NCBI GenBank assembly: GCA_026705345.1
Contig: JAPPAV010000069.1
Span: 1-64,000, forward strand
From: Gammaproteobacteria bacterium
GTDB taxonomy: Bacteria; Pseudomonadota; Gammaproteobacteria; Pseudomonadales; Azotimanducaceae
Reading direction: 5' to 3'
DNA: 64,000 bases
In this document: positions 18,252 to 27,884 of the stretch, one piece after another
Layout of the letters: each line of letters starts with the position of its first letter
Position numbering within the stretch: position 1 is the stretch's first letter
Program-made: the position numbers and the translations under genes
Notes under the pieces: model-generated
What the model was told of the DNA's origin: nothing
Database searches by the model: none
The model's input: the letters and a program-made list of their open reading frames with translations, nothing else

Positions 18252-18896
18252 CTACGCGACGAAGGTGATATAAGGCAGCAGCGACTGGGCGAAGGTCATC
18301 AACGCGGTGAACACCGGCACGCCGAGGAGCCCCGCGACGATCAGGGCGAGCAGTGCGAAAACGCCGTAGCGGGCGTTGTAGTCGATGTACAGACGCCTCA
18401 GCCGGTCCGGCAGGAAGTACGGCAGGATGTAGTGGCCGTCCAGCGGCCCCAGCGGGATCATGTTGAAGATCATCAACAGCAGGTTCACCTGGACGAGCAG
18501 GCTGAAGAACGTCACCACGTTCGCACCGTAGAAGTACTCCACGCCCGACATCCGCATCGACAGAAAGAAGTTCCAGGCAACGGCCGCGAGAATCAGGTTC
18601 ATTGCCGGCCCCGCCGCCGCGACCCAAAGGTCCGCACTCCTTGACCGGAAGTTGCGCGGATCCGTCGGCACCGGCTTGGCGTAGCCGAACCCAACCAGCA
18701 CGACCATCAGAAGCCCCATCGGATCGATGTGCGCCACGGGGTTCAGCGTCAATCGGCCGGCCCGCTCGGCCGTGTTGTCGCCGAACAGCTTCGCGACATA
18801 GGCGTGACCGAACTCGTGGCATGACAGCGACAGCACCAACGCAGTCAGGAGCAGGGCGAAGAGTACGATCTGCCCCTGGAAGATCAAGCCAACCAT
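18252..18896 (-). CDS. Site-2-protease-like M50 family membrane metalloprotease
   Basis: A 214-residue polytopic membrane protein. The zinc site HEFGHAY is in the first part (LSLSCHEFGHAYVAKLFGD) and the third zinc ligand lies in NMIPLGPLDGHYILP. The middle motif AAAGPAMNLILA also matches the M50B group (SpoIVFB/YwhC-like short proteases without PDZ domains). Family members cut transmembrane substrates such as anti-sigma factors, but the substrate here is unknown and no anti-sigma gene is adjacent. About five hydrophobic segments are visible. Confidence 0.88.
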   Translation of the reverse strand: MVGLIFQGQIVLFALLLTALVLSLSCHEFGHAYVAKLFGDNTAERAGRLTLNPVAHIDPMGLLMVVLVGFGYAKPVPTDPRNFRSRSADLWVAAAGPAMNLILAAVAWNFFLSMRMSGVEYFYGANVVTFFSLLVQVNLLLMIFNMIPLGPLDGHYILPYFLPDRLRRLYIDYNARYGVFALLALIVAGLLGVPVFTALMTFAQSLLPYITFVA

Positions 18897-18948
18897 CGGT
18901 TTGTTGAGCCCTAGTTTCTACTCGGGGAACTTGCAGGCGGCGGAGCGC

Positions 18949-20346
18949 CTAGGATTCCTCGGCCAGTGAATCGATCAGCTTTTGCGGCGCGTCGTGTTGG
19001 GCAAGGTGCGCCGCCAAGCCATCACACAGGCCCTTGACCACATCCGCATTGATGCCAGCCACGTCGTTCTCGGCAAAGGGATCGGCAACCACGTCGTAGA
19101 GTTCAGGCGCGCCCGATGCGCCGACCGGAGCAAGCCCCCAGCGTCCATCGGTCACCCACGGCGTGACGCACTTCGCCGGCAGACGACCGTCGTCCCCGGG
19201 ACGCACGAACGTCCCCGTTACCGCCAGATCGCGATGGTCCGGCCGGCTCGCCAGCAGCGCTTGAGCGAAACTCCGACCCTCGAAGGCTTCCGGCGGTTCA
19301 AGGGCGGCCCCCGCCAAATCGCTCAACGTCGGCTGGATGTCGACGGGCTGCGCCAGCATGTCGAGGCTTTTGCCGCGGGGAACGTCGCCGCCGGCGATGA
19401 GGAACGGCACGTGGCCGACTTCGGGGTAGATCGGCCAGTAGCGCTCGTCGTGGTCGCAGATGTTGCTCTTGCCGGTGCGGTTGTGCTCGCCCAAGCTGGT
19501 GCCGTGGTCGCTGGTGACCACGACGATGCTGTCGTCCCAGAGCGCGAGGTCGTCGATCTTCTGCAGGATCCTGCCCAGGTGCCGGTCGACGAGTTCGGTC
19601 TCGGCGGCGTAGTGCGCCCACAGGTTGTTGAGTTCGTCCGGCGAATAGTCCGTGGCCGGGCCGTAGTTGCAGTGCAGCATGGGCTCGCCGCCGTAGTCCG
19701 GATCGTACTTCCGTACGAGGTATTCGGGCGGATCCCAAGGTTCGTGGGGATCGAAGAAATCCACCCACAGGAAGAACGGCGCGGCGAGATGGTTCTCCTC
19801 CAGCCACTGTACCGCCGTGGCGGCGGTTTTGGCACAGAACATCTCGTCTTCCCGGCTCGCGTAGCGGTTGATCCAGCGGTGCATGTCGGCCAGCGTCCTG
19901 CCCTGGAAACTGGGCGTGGCGCGGGTTTTGGCCGCCGGCATCACCTCGGTGATGTCATCGTTCAAGTGCAGCAGGTGGCGATCCCCCTCCTGACCCCGAT
20001 GCTGGTAGGCGGCCTGGAATCCCTGGTTGAACCGGGCATTGAACAGATGCGGACAGTCGCACAGCAATTGCGTCGCGTAGCCGTCTCGTGCCAGGCCGCG
20101 CGCGATGTGGTTGCGTCCCGACAGATCGATGGGCTGCCAGGGGTAGCGAGGCCAGCCTAGACGTCCCGTCGCCACGTCTGTCCGGTGCGGGATCGTCGGG
20201 AAGCTACCGGTGTAGAAGCCTTCGATCTCGGTGGCCCGTTGTGCCGCGAATGCGTCCAGTTCCGGCGTCTTGACGGGTCGCTTTGCGCGGTCACCGAGAT
20301 TGTCGTAGCGGAAGGTGTCGGTGATGAGCAGAATGATGTTCTTCAC
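18949..20346 (-). CDS. Sulfatase-like hydrolase (alkaline phosphatase superfamily) with Thr at the nucleophile site
   Basis: A 465-residue protein opening with NIILLITDTFRYDNLG and carrying the metal-site block VVVTSDHGTSLGEH near residue 285. It reads as an arylsulfatase A-like hydrolase acting on sulfate or phosphate esters. The sulfatase signature C/S-x-P-x-R is replaced by T51-I-P53-H-R55 (in SFPTIPHRTDVATG), so formylglycine cannot form there. Thr nucleophiles are used by phosphotransfer members of the superfamily, so the substrate may be a phosphodiester or phosphonate. No signal peptide is seen, so it is probably cytoplasmic. It starts with GTG, overlapping the end of the rhomboid gene by four bases. 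Confidence 0.82.
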   Translation of the reverse strand: MKNIILLITDTFRYDNLGDRAKRPVKTPELDAFAAQRATEIEGFYTGSFPTIPHRTDVATGRLGWPRYPWQPIDLSGRNHIARGLARDGYATQLLCDCPHLFNARFNQGFQAAYQHRGQEGDRHLLHLNDDITEVMPAAKTRATPSFQGRTLADMHRWINRYASREDEMFCAKTAATAVQWLEENHLAAPFFLWVDFFDPHEPWDPPEYLVRKYDPDYGGEPMLHCNYGPATDYSPDELNNLWAHYAAETELVDRHLGRILQKIDDLALWDDSIVVVTSDHGTSLGEHNRTGKSNICDHDERYWPIYPEVGHVPFLIAGGDVPRGKSLDMLAQPVDIQPTLSDLAGAALEPPEAFEGRSFAQALLASRPDHRDLAVTGTFVRPGDDGRLPAKCVTPWVTDGRWGLAPVGASGAPELYDVVADPFAENDVAGINADVVKGLCDGLAAHLAQHDAPQKLIDSLAEES

Positions 20347-20978
20347 GGTCGTCCCTCAAAGTCAATCGGCGTTCGCTCTGATGCCCCGGTGGGGTCTTCG
20401 TCGGCCAATGCCTGTTGCCGGTTGCGCTCCAAGCCGAAGGCCACCCGGGCGACAACCATCCCGGCAAGCAGGCCGAACAGGTGAGCCTCCCAGGACACGC
20501 CGTCGTTCCGGGGCACCACACCCCAGATCATGCCGCCGTATAGGAAGACCACCAGGGCGGCGATGCTGATGGATTGCCAGCTCCGCTCGTAGAACCCGCG
20601 CGTTACCAGGAAGCCCAGATAGCCGAACGCTACGCCGCTGGCGCCAATGTGGGCGTCGCTGCGCCCGAAGCACCACAGCAGCACGCCGCCCAGGAGCATG
20701 ATCATGAAAGTCACTGCACCGAAATAGCGGACCCCGCGGAACATCACCATCCCGCCGAGTATCAGGAGCGGTATGGTATTGCCGATCAGGTGCCACCAGG
20801 AGCCATGCACGAAGGGCATGCCGACGATGCCCGGGAGGGAGCCGAAATCGCGCGGAATCACGGCAAAGTGGTAGAGCAGGAATTCGTTGTTGAACACCAA
20901 GGCGAACCCGGAGACGCCCCAGATCACGCCCACGCACATCATGAGTACCAGGATGCGGCTCTTGGCAGGCGACTCCAT
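20343..20978 (-). CDS. Rhomboid family intramembrane serine protease
   Basis: A 211-residue protein with six hydrophobic segments. The catalytic serine is in HIGASGVAFGYLGF (GxSG) and the histidine in SWEAHLFGLLAG. The loop with FVHGSWWHLIGNTIPLLIL matches the conserved N-terminal part of the rhomboid core. I chose the ATG at 20978 (MESPAKSRILVLMM); any earlier start would overlap the PhyH gene. Its stop overlaps the GTG of the sulfatase-like gene, so translation of the two is probably coupled. Substrate unknown. Confidence 0.9.
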   Translation of the reverse strand: MESPAKSRILVLMMCVGVIWGVSGFALVFNNEFLLYHFAVIPRDFGSLPGIVGMPFVHGSWWHLIGNTIPLLILGGMVMFRGVRYFGAVTFMIMLLGGVLLWCFGRSDAHIGASGVAFGYLGFLVTRGFYERSWQSISIAALVVFLYGGMIWGVVPRNDGVSWEAHLFGLLAGMVVARVAFGLERNRQQALADEDPTGASERTPIDFEGRP

Positions 20979-20986
20979 CGGTATCC

Positions 20987-21838
20987 TCAGGGAACCAAAG
21001 CGTCGGCGCCCAGGCGCTCTGCAAGCCAAGTCTTGAGCGGCACGTCCTCGTCGGTGGGCGATGTGTAGCCGAAACCGCCGTTGAGGCTCACTCCGAGCAA
21101 CTGCCGGCGAATCGGATCCGCACCCGGAAGGTAGTGCGCGACCGTCATGTCGTCCCGGGGTCTGAGCCAGCGGTAGCTGTAGCCGAGGAAGAGCACTTTG
21201 CGGGTAACGTCCGAGCGGTTGAAACCCGCCGAATGCCACAGGCGTCGGTCGAAAAACACCGTATCGCCGGCATCTGCGCGCACCGGCGTTGCATCCGGGT
21301 GGTCGAGGTTCTCGTCTTTCGGCAGGTCGAGCCGGTTCCAACGGTGGCTGCCCGGCACGACGTGGAAGTTGCCCCGATCCGTGTCCATCGTGCTCGTGAA
21401 GAAGAACCCCACTTTGAGCGACACCCGGGGTCGGGGCTCGCCCTCGAGTTCGAGGTTCAGCCGGCCGCTGTCCTGGTGCCAGTTGAGGCGGGGTCGCCGC
21501 GACATGGGGTCCTTCGGCAGCGGCGGCGTGATCATCAGGTGCGAGTGGTAGAGCTGGATGTTCCAGCCCAGGATGTCCACCACCTTCATGAACGTCTCGG
21601 GCAGGTCCAAGAGTTCAAGGAAGGCGTCGTCCTTGCCGATGGCGTCGAGCAGGTTCATGCGGTGATCAGGCTTGACCTCGCGCTTCGGACGCCACTCGGC
21701 ATCGAGTCGCTCGGCCGCCGCCGCCAGGCGGGCCACCTTGTCGGGTGGCAGCACACCGGGTACGACGAGGTAGCCCTGTTCCTCGAACTGCTGGCGCTCG
21801 CCGGCGGTCAGCCGGTGGGCAAGGCAGGATTCGTCCAC
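20987..21838 (-). CDS. Phytanoyl-CoA dioxygenase (PhyH) family protein
   Basis: A 283-residue Fe(II)/2-oxoglutarate-dependent oxygenase. The metal-binding His-x-Asp is in LNWHQDSGRLN and the distal His region in HVVPGSHRWNRLD and WHSAGFNRSDVTRKV, whose Arg would hold 2-oxoglutarate. PhyH relatives hydroxylate many lipids and small molecules, so the substrate is open. The start codon is GTG at 21838, two bases after the end of the upstream hydrolase gene. It is the second gene of a four-gene operon. Confidence 0.88.
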   Translation of the reverse strand: MDESCLAHRLTAGERQQFEEQGYLVVPGVLPPDKVARLAAAAERLDAEWRPKREVKPDHRMNLLDAIGKDDAFLELLDLPETFMKVVDILGWNIQLYHSHLMITPPLPKDPMSRRPRLNWHQDSGRLNLELEGEPRPRVSLKVGFFFTSTMDTDRGNFHVVPGSHRWNRLDLPKDENLDHPDATPVRADAGDTVFFDRRLWHSAGFNRSDVTRKVLFLGYSYRWLRPRDDMTVAHYLPGADPIRRQLLGVSLNGGFGYTSPTDEDVPLKTWLAERLGADALVP

Positions 21839-21840
21839 CG

Positions 21841-23151
21841 TCAGCTCGAATGGGATTCCGTGATCGCCTGGTTGGCCAGCACCTTCAGCTCGCCGCGCAA
21901 TGGCCAGGGCGAACGCATGAGCTGGATCATGCCAATCACCACCATCTCTTCGACGGGGTCGACCCAGAACACCGTCCCGGCCGCGCCGCCCCAGCTGTAT
22001 TCGCCTAGGGACCCGAGGGTGCCGGAACCGATCGGGTTGGTGTTGATGCCGAACCCGAGTCCGAAGCCGAAGCCCTGCGTTTGAGCATTGGAAAGCGGAT
22101 TCTCGCCGCTTCCGGCACCCGTGACCGTCGACGGCAGGTGATTGGCGGTCATGAACTCGACCGTCTTGGGACTCAGGATCCGCACGCCGTCGAGTTCGCC
22201 GCCCCGGCGCACCATCTCGGAAAAGCGCAGGTAGTCCATCGTCGACGAGACGAGCCCGCCGCCGCCGGAGAACATCTGCGTCTCTTCGTAAGGCGCCTCG
22301 ATCTGATCCAGGCGTTCTTCTTCACGGTCCCAGCTGTGATTGGGCAGCAGCCGGTCAAGCTTGTCCGCTGGGACGTTGAAGAAGGTGTCCTCCATGCCCA
22401 ACGGGTCGAACAGGCGTTCCTTCAGAAACACGTCGAAGGACAGTCCGCTCAAGCGTTGCACGACGAGCCCCGTAACGTCCACCGCGACGCTGTAGTGCCA
22501 CCGCTCGCCGGGTTCGAACGCCAGCGGCAGGGTACCCAGGCGTTCGGCGAATTCGTCGAGGTCCTGGCCGCCGAGCGGCTGGACTTCCCGGTATTTCTGA
22601 TCCACCGGATCTCGCGGGTTGAATCCGTAGGAAAGGCCCGTGGTATGGGTCAGGAGGTGTCGCATGGTCATGGTCCGCTCAGCCGGAACCAACTCGCCGT
22701 CGACGAGGACGTCGAGATCGGCAAGCTCCGGCACGAACTTCTCGACCGGATCGTTGAGTGCGAACTTGCCCTCCTCGTAGAGCATCATCGCCGCCACCGC
22801 GGTGATGGGTTTGCTCATCGAGAAAATGCGGAACAAGGCGTCCTTGGTCATCGGCGCCTCGTCGTCCGCGCCGCGCTGGCCGACCGCCCCGAAGTGCACG
22901 ATCTTGCCGTCTCGGGCAACCAGCGTGACCACGCCCGCGAGTTTGCCCTCGTCCACGTAGCGTTGGGTCAACGCCGTGATGCGAGCGAGGCGTTGGGCCG
23001 ACATGCCTGCGTCGCTCGCCGGCGCTTCGACAAGGCCGACCGGCGTCGCGTCGACAGCCTCGGGCGCGTTGACCTGGATGTCCGAGACCTCGACGCACCC
23101 CGGCAATCCGAAGAGCAGCGAGGCTGCCAACAAGGCGATGCACTTCTTCAT
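21841..23151 (-). CDS. Lipoprotein serine hydrolase, class C beta-lactamase/EstB type
   Basis: A 436-residue protein with a lipoprotein signal (MKKCIALLAASLLFGLPGC, Cys at about residue 19). It is a penicillin-binding-protein-like esterase fold: the nucleophile motif SMSK is in LFRIFSMSKPITAV and the second motif Y-S-V in WHYSVAVDVTG. A C-terminal block GSGTLGSLGEYSWGGAAGT is shared with EstB-like esterases. Likely an outer- or inner-membrane-anchored periplasmic esterase or peptidase; true beta-lactamase activity is not implied. First gene of the operon that continues into phyH, rhomboid and the sulfatase-like gene. Confidence 0.88.
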   Translation of the reverse strand: MKKCIALLAASLLFGLPGCVEVSDIQVNAPEAVDATPVGLVEAPASDAGMSAQRLARITALTQRYVDEGKLAGVVTLVARDGKIVHFGAVGQRGADDEAPMTKDALFRIFSMSKPITAVAAMMLYEEGKFALNDPVEKFVPELADLDVLVDGELVPAERTMTMRHLLTHTTGLSYGFNPRDPVDQKYREVQPLGGQDLDEFAERLGTLPLAFEPGERWHYSVAVDVTGLVVQRLSGLSFDVFLKERLFDPLGMEDTFFNVPADKLDRLLPNHSWDREEERLDQIEAPYEETQMFSGGGGLVSSTMDYLRFSEMVRRGGELDGVRILSPKTVEFMTANHLPSTVTGAGSGENPLSNAQTQGFGFGLGFGINTNPIGSGTLGSLGEYSWGGAAGTVFWVDPVEEMVVIGMIQLMRSPWPLRGELKVLANQAITESHSS

Positions 23152-23213
23152 GGGATTCCCGATTTCCTTGCGACGAAACGCCGGAGTCTAACAGCCTGAA
23201 ACGGCCAGGACGT

Positions 23214-24680
23214 TCACGTCTCGAGCACGTTGGCGTAGGTCTCCCTCAGGACGTTCTTCTGAACCTTGCCCATGGCGTTGCGCGGCAACTCGTCGACACA
23301 GAGCACCCGCTTGGGGTGCTTGTAGCGGGCCAGCCGCGTTCCTAAGAAACGATCAATGCGAGCCTGATCAACGCCATCCTCCGCGACCACCACGGCGACC
23401 ACCGCTTCGCCGAAGTCCGGATGAGGAACGCCGATGACCGCCGACTCGACCACTTCCGGTATCTCGTCGAGCAACATCTCCACCTCTTTGGGATAGACGT
23501 TGTAGCCGCCGGAAATGACCAGATCCTTGGTGCGGCCGACGAGGGTCAACCGACCCTCGCCGTCCATCGTGCCCATGTCGCCGGTCACGAAGAACCCGTC
23601 GTCGCGAAACGCCTCCGCGGTTTTTTCGGGCTGTTGCCAATAGCCCTTGAAGACGTTCGGTCCGCGCAGTTCGATGTTGCCCACCTCTCCACGTGGAAGT
23701 TCGTACCCATCATCGTCCGTGACACGGACGGCAGTTCCCGGCAGCGCGAACCCCACGGTTCCCGCGGCTCGCTCGCCCTCCAACGGATTGGAAGTGTTCA
23801 TAAGGGTTTCGCTCATGCCGTAGCGTTCGAGTATCCGAAAGCCCGTGGTTTGTTCGAAGGCCGCGAAGGTCTGCTCGGCGAGCGGCGCCGAACCGGAGAT
23901 GAACACCCGCATGTTGGTGCACGATGCCGCGTCGAACGAGACGTCGTCCAGGAGCCGGGTGTAGAACGTCGGAACCCCCATTAGGACGGTGGCACGCGGA
24001 AGTTCCGCAACGAGCGCCGCGACGTCGAAGCGTTTGAGCAGAATCACCGGCGTGGCATTGAGGAATGCGCAATGCAGGGCAACGAACAGGCCGTGCACGT
24101 GGAAGATTGGCAGCGCATGCAACAACACGTCGTCGTCTCGCCAACCCCACGCGGCACACAGGATCTCGGCATTGGAGATCAAGTTGGCGTGGGCAAGCAT
24201 GGCGCCCTTGGGTCGTCCGGTCGTTCCGGAGGTGTAGATGATCGCGGCGAGGTCGTCGTCCGCCCGGGCCACGGTTGGGACCGGCGTCGCCGCCGTCCGC
24301 CAAAACGAGCCCGCCCCCTGATCGTCGAGAACGGCCACCGGCACGTCGGCATCGAACCGACCGCCGGCGACGAACAGGGCTGGCCGGCAATCGGCAATGA
24401 AGTAGTCCACCTCGGGCTTCGTGTACGCCGTGTTGATCGGCACGTACACCGCACCGGACTTGATACACGCAAGGTAGAGCGCCACTGCCTCGGGGGTCTT
24501 TTCGGTCTGCACGAGGACGCGGTCCCCGACACCCACACCCCACGCGGCGAGCGCCGCCCCGGCCCGGTCGACTTCGGCGATCAGTCGAGCATAGGTCCAA
24601 TCCTCGCCACCTGGACAGACTAGGGCCGCCCCATCCCGGGCACGGCGGAACGCGGTCTCGAAGCGCGCGTAGATGTTCAT
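23214..24680 (-). CDS. matB: Malonyl-CoA synthetase (MatB-like acyl-CoA ligase)
   Basis: A 488-residue ANL-superfamily adenylating enzyme. The ATP loop is IIYTSGTTGRPKGAMLAHAN, the hinge region includes FFVTGDMGTMDGEGRL and GRTKDLVISGGYNVYP, and the C-terminal catalytic lysine is in PRNAMGKVQKNVLR. The N-terminus (NIYARFETAFRRARDG) and overall pattern fit malonyl-CoA synthetases, which make malonyl-CoA from free malonate. I start at the ATG at 24680; another ATG lies three codons upstream, and a much longer upstream open stretch overlaps the divergent acetoacetyl-CoA synthetase and is not coding. Substrate choice is inferred, so confidence in the name is lower than in the family. Confidence 0.83.
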   Translation of the reverse strand: MNIYARFETAFRRARDGAALVCPGGEDWTYARLIAEVDRAGAALAAWGVGVGDRVLVQTEKTPEAVALYLACIKSGAVYVPINTAYTKPEVDYFIADCRPALFVAGGRFDADVPVAVLDDQGAGSFWRTAATPVPTVARADDDLAAIIYTSGTTGRPKGAMLAHANLISNAEILCAAWGWRDDDVLLHALPIFHVHGLFVALHCAFLNATPVILLKRFDVAALVAELPRATVLMGVPTFYTRLLDDVSFDAASCTNMRVFISGSAPLAEQTFAAFEQTTGFRILERYGMSETLMNTSNPLEGERAAGTVGFALPGTAVRVTDDDGYELPRGEVGNIELRGPNVFKGYWQQPEKTAEAFRDDGFFVTGDMGTMDGEGRLTLVGRTKDLVISGGYNVYPKEVEMLLDEIPEVVESAVIGVPHPDFGEAVVAVVVAEDGVDQARIDRFLGTRLARYKHPKRVLCVDELPRNAMGKVQKNVLRETYANVLET

Positions 24681-24769
24681 CGTCACCATTATCCCATCGG
24701 CATGCACTGGCGTTTTCGCCTCGCCGACCCAATAATCAGGGCGGAAAGTGCGGCTTGGGCCGGATTGCG

Positions 24770-26689
<1,920 letters not shown>

Positions 26690-26808
26690 ACCGGCCGACT
26701 TGGGTCGTCATTTCACCGCAATACGACCCCGTCGTACACCAGCGTACGAAGCACCCGCCTGTTGTCGATTTCTATATAAAATAAAGGCTTTCAGCGACTT
26801 CCTAACAC

Positions 26809-26838
26809 TTGACTCACGCTGCCAGCGGGCGCTATCGT
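26809..26838 (+). promoter_or_regulatory. Candidate promoter for the coiled-coil gene
   Basis: TTGACT (26809-26814, five of six bases) and TATCGT (26833-26838, four of six) are separated by 18 bp. They lie in the 250 bp gap after aacS. Just upstream is an unusually AT-rich patch (TCTATATAAAATAAAGG around 26770-26787) that stands out from the GC-rich background. Confidence 0.4.
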
Positions 26839-26941
26839 CAAGGCCAATCTCGGACCCGCGAAACCCAGCATGCCGGCCGCAAGCGGTGCAAAAAACACAG
26901 GAAGTATGTCGACGGCGGGTTCGATGGCAGGAAGCAAACCG

Positions 26942-27457
26942 ATGTCTGAACGGAATCCCAACCAAACCACCGAAGAGAGACTCGCCAGCGTCGAAACCAA
27001 GACCGAACGCCTAGTGCAGGAAGTCGACGCCGGGCGGATCGAGAACCAGGCGGCATTCAAAGAACTCCGTGTTCTTATTAACAAGAACGATGTCTCGATG
27101 CGGGCCGACACGCAGGCGATGGAAAGTCGTCTCCGTTCCGAGATCGAGGGCACCGAAGACAAGCTCCGCTCTGAGATCAAGGACACCGAAGTCAAGCTCC
27201 GCTCCGAGATCAAGGACACCGAAGACAAGCTCCGCTCCGAGATCAAGGATACCGAACACAACCTCCGCTCCGAGATCAAGGGCACCGAACACAACCTCCG
27301 CTCCGAGATCGATCGATCCGAAGAGCGACTACGCGATCACATGAACACGAACACGAGCACCATACTGAGCCATGTCAGGCTGGTCGCTGGGATCATGGTG
27401 CCCGTATCGTTGGGAGTACTTGGGTTGTTGGCCAAGGTGATCTTCGACAGCGGCTGA
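26942..27457 (+). CDS. Hendecad-repeat coiled-coil protein with C-terminal membrane anchor
   Basis: A protein of about 171 residues starting at the ATG at 26942 behind AGGAAG; earlier in-frame ATGs at 26870, 26906 and 26924 are possible. The N-terminal half is helical (RLASVETKTERLVQEVD). Residues about 64-129 are six near-identical 11-residue units of the form LRSEIKDTEDK, and the C-terminus is one hydrophobic helix (VAGIMVPVSLGVLGLLAKVIF). An 11-residue period favours a right-handed coiled coil. The layout (rod plus tail anchor) resembles small uncharacterised bacterial coiled-coil proteins. Function not recognised. It stands alone and is convergent with the DUF2784 gene. Confidence 0.7.
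   Translation: MSERNPNQTTEERLASVETKTERLVQEVDAGRIENQAAFKELRVLINKNDVSMRADTQAMESRLRSEIEGTEDKLRSEIKDTEVKLRSEIKDTEDKLRSEIKDTEHNLRSEIKGTEHNLRSEIDRSEERLRDHMNTNTSTILSHVRLVAGIMVPVSLGVLGLLAKVIFDSG
27131..27328. repeat. 33-bp tandem repeat (six units) in the coiled-coil gene
   Basis: Six consecutive 33 bp units begin at 27131, 27164, 27197, 27230, 27263 and 27296, each starting CTCCG. They are nearly identical in the middle and more divergent at the two ends, as expected from unequal crossover. The repeat keeps the frame and adds 11 residues per copy. Confidence 0.93.
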
Positions 27458-27487
27458 ACCCCTTCGCCACCGATCCAAAACGGCGGA

Positions 27488-27865
27488 CTACATGGCCTCC
27501 CGTCGCCGTTTCCGGTGCCGCCGCCACACCCAAGCGTAGATGATGACGTTGATCCCGATGGCAGCGCAGCCCAATGCGAATCGAGCGGTGGGGGTCAGTA
27601 TTCCCTCCTGCGCCATCTCGGGGTAGACGATCGGCATGAGGTAGCGGGCAACGAAACCACCCGGGCGCGGATCGTCGTCACGCAGGGCATCTTCCAAGTA
27701 CGTGAGCGGACAGATCCAGTCCGCGAACTGCACCCAGGCGCCCCAGGCGACCGCCGGCAGGTGAATCCAGGCGATCCGGGGCCAGCGCAGCGCGAACAAG
27801 CCGCCGCCTGCGACGAAGGCAATGAACGCCAAGTGAAGGACAACGACGACTTCGGCGCTGTTCAT
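27488..27865 (-). CDS. DUF2784 family small membrane protein
   Basis: A 125-residue protein with about four hydrophobic segments. The blocks LHLAFIAFVAGGGLFALRWP, HLPAVAWGAWVQFADWICPL and YLMPIVYPEMA match the DUF2784 pattern. Function is not known for the family. It lies 19 bp upstream of the next stop, that of fumarase, on the same strand but downstream in transcription, so the two may be co-transcribed. The basic tail RRHRKRRREAM suggests a cytoplasmic C-terminus. Confidence 0.85.
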   Translation of the reverse strand: MNSAEVVVVLHLAFIAFVAGGGLFALRWPRIAWIHLPAVAWGAWVQFADWICPLTYLEDALRDDDPRPGGFVARYLMPIVYPEMAQEGILTPTARFALGCAAIGINVIIYAWVWRRHRKRRREAM

Positions 27866-27884
27866 TGCAGTCTACGGTGTGCGG

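Noticed and set aside
26708-26965. An 85-codon minus-strand frame with cysteines in the aacS/coiled-coil spacer
   Set aside because: No ribosome site, no recognisable pattern, and it overlaps the likely promoter of the coiled-coil gene.
27131-27328. 33-bp repeats as a possible CRISPR array
   Set aside because: Contiguous coding repeats with no spacers.
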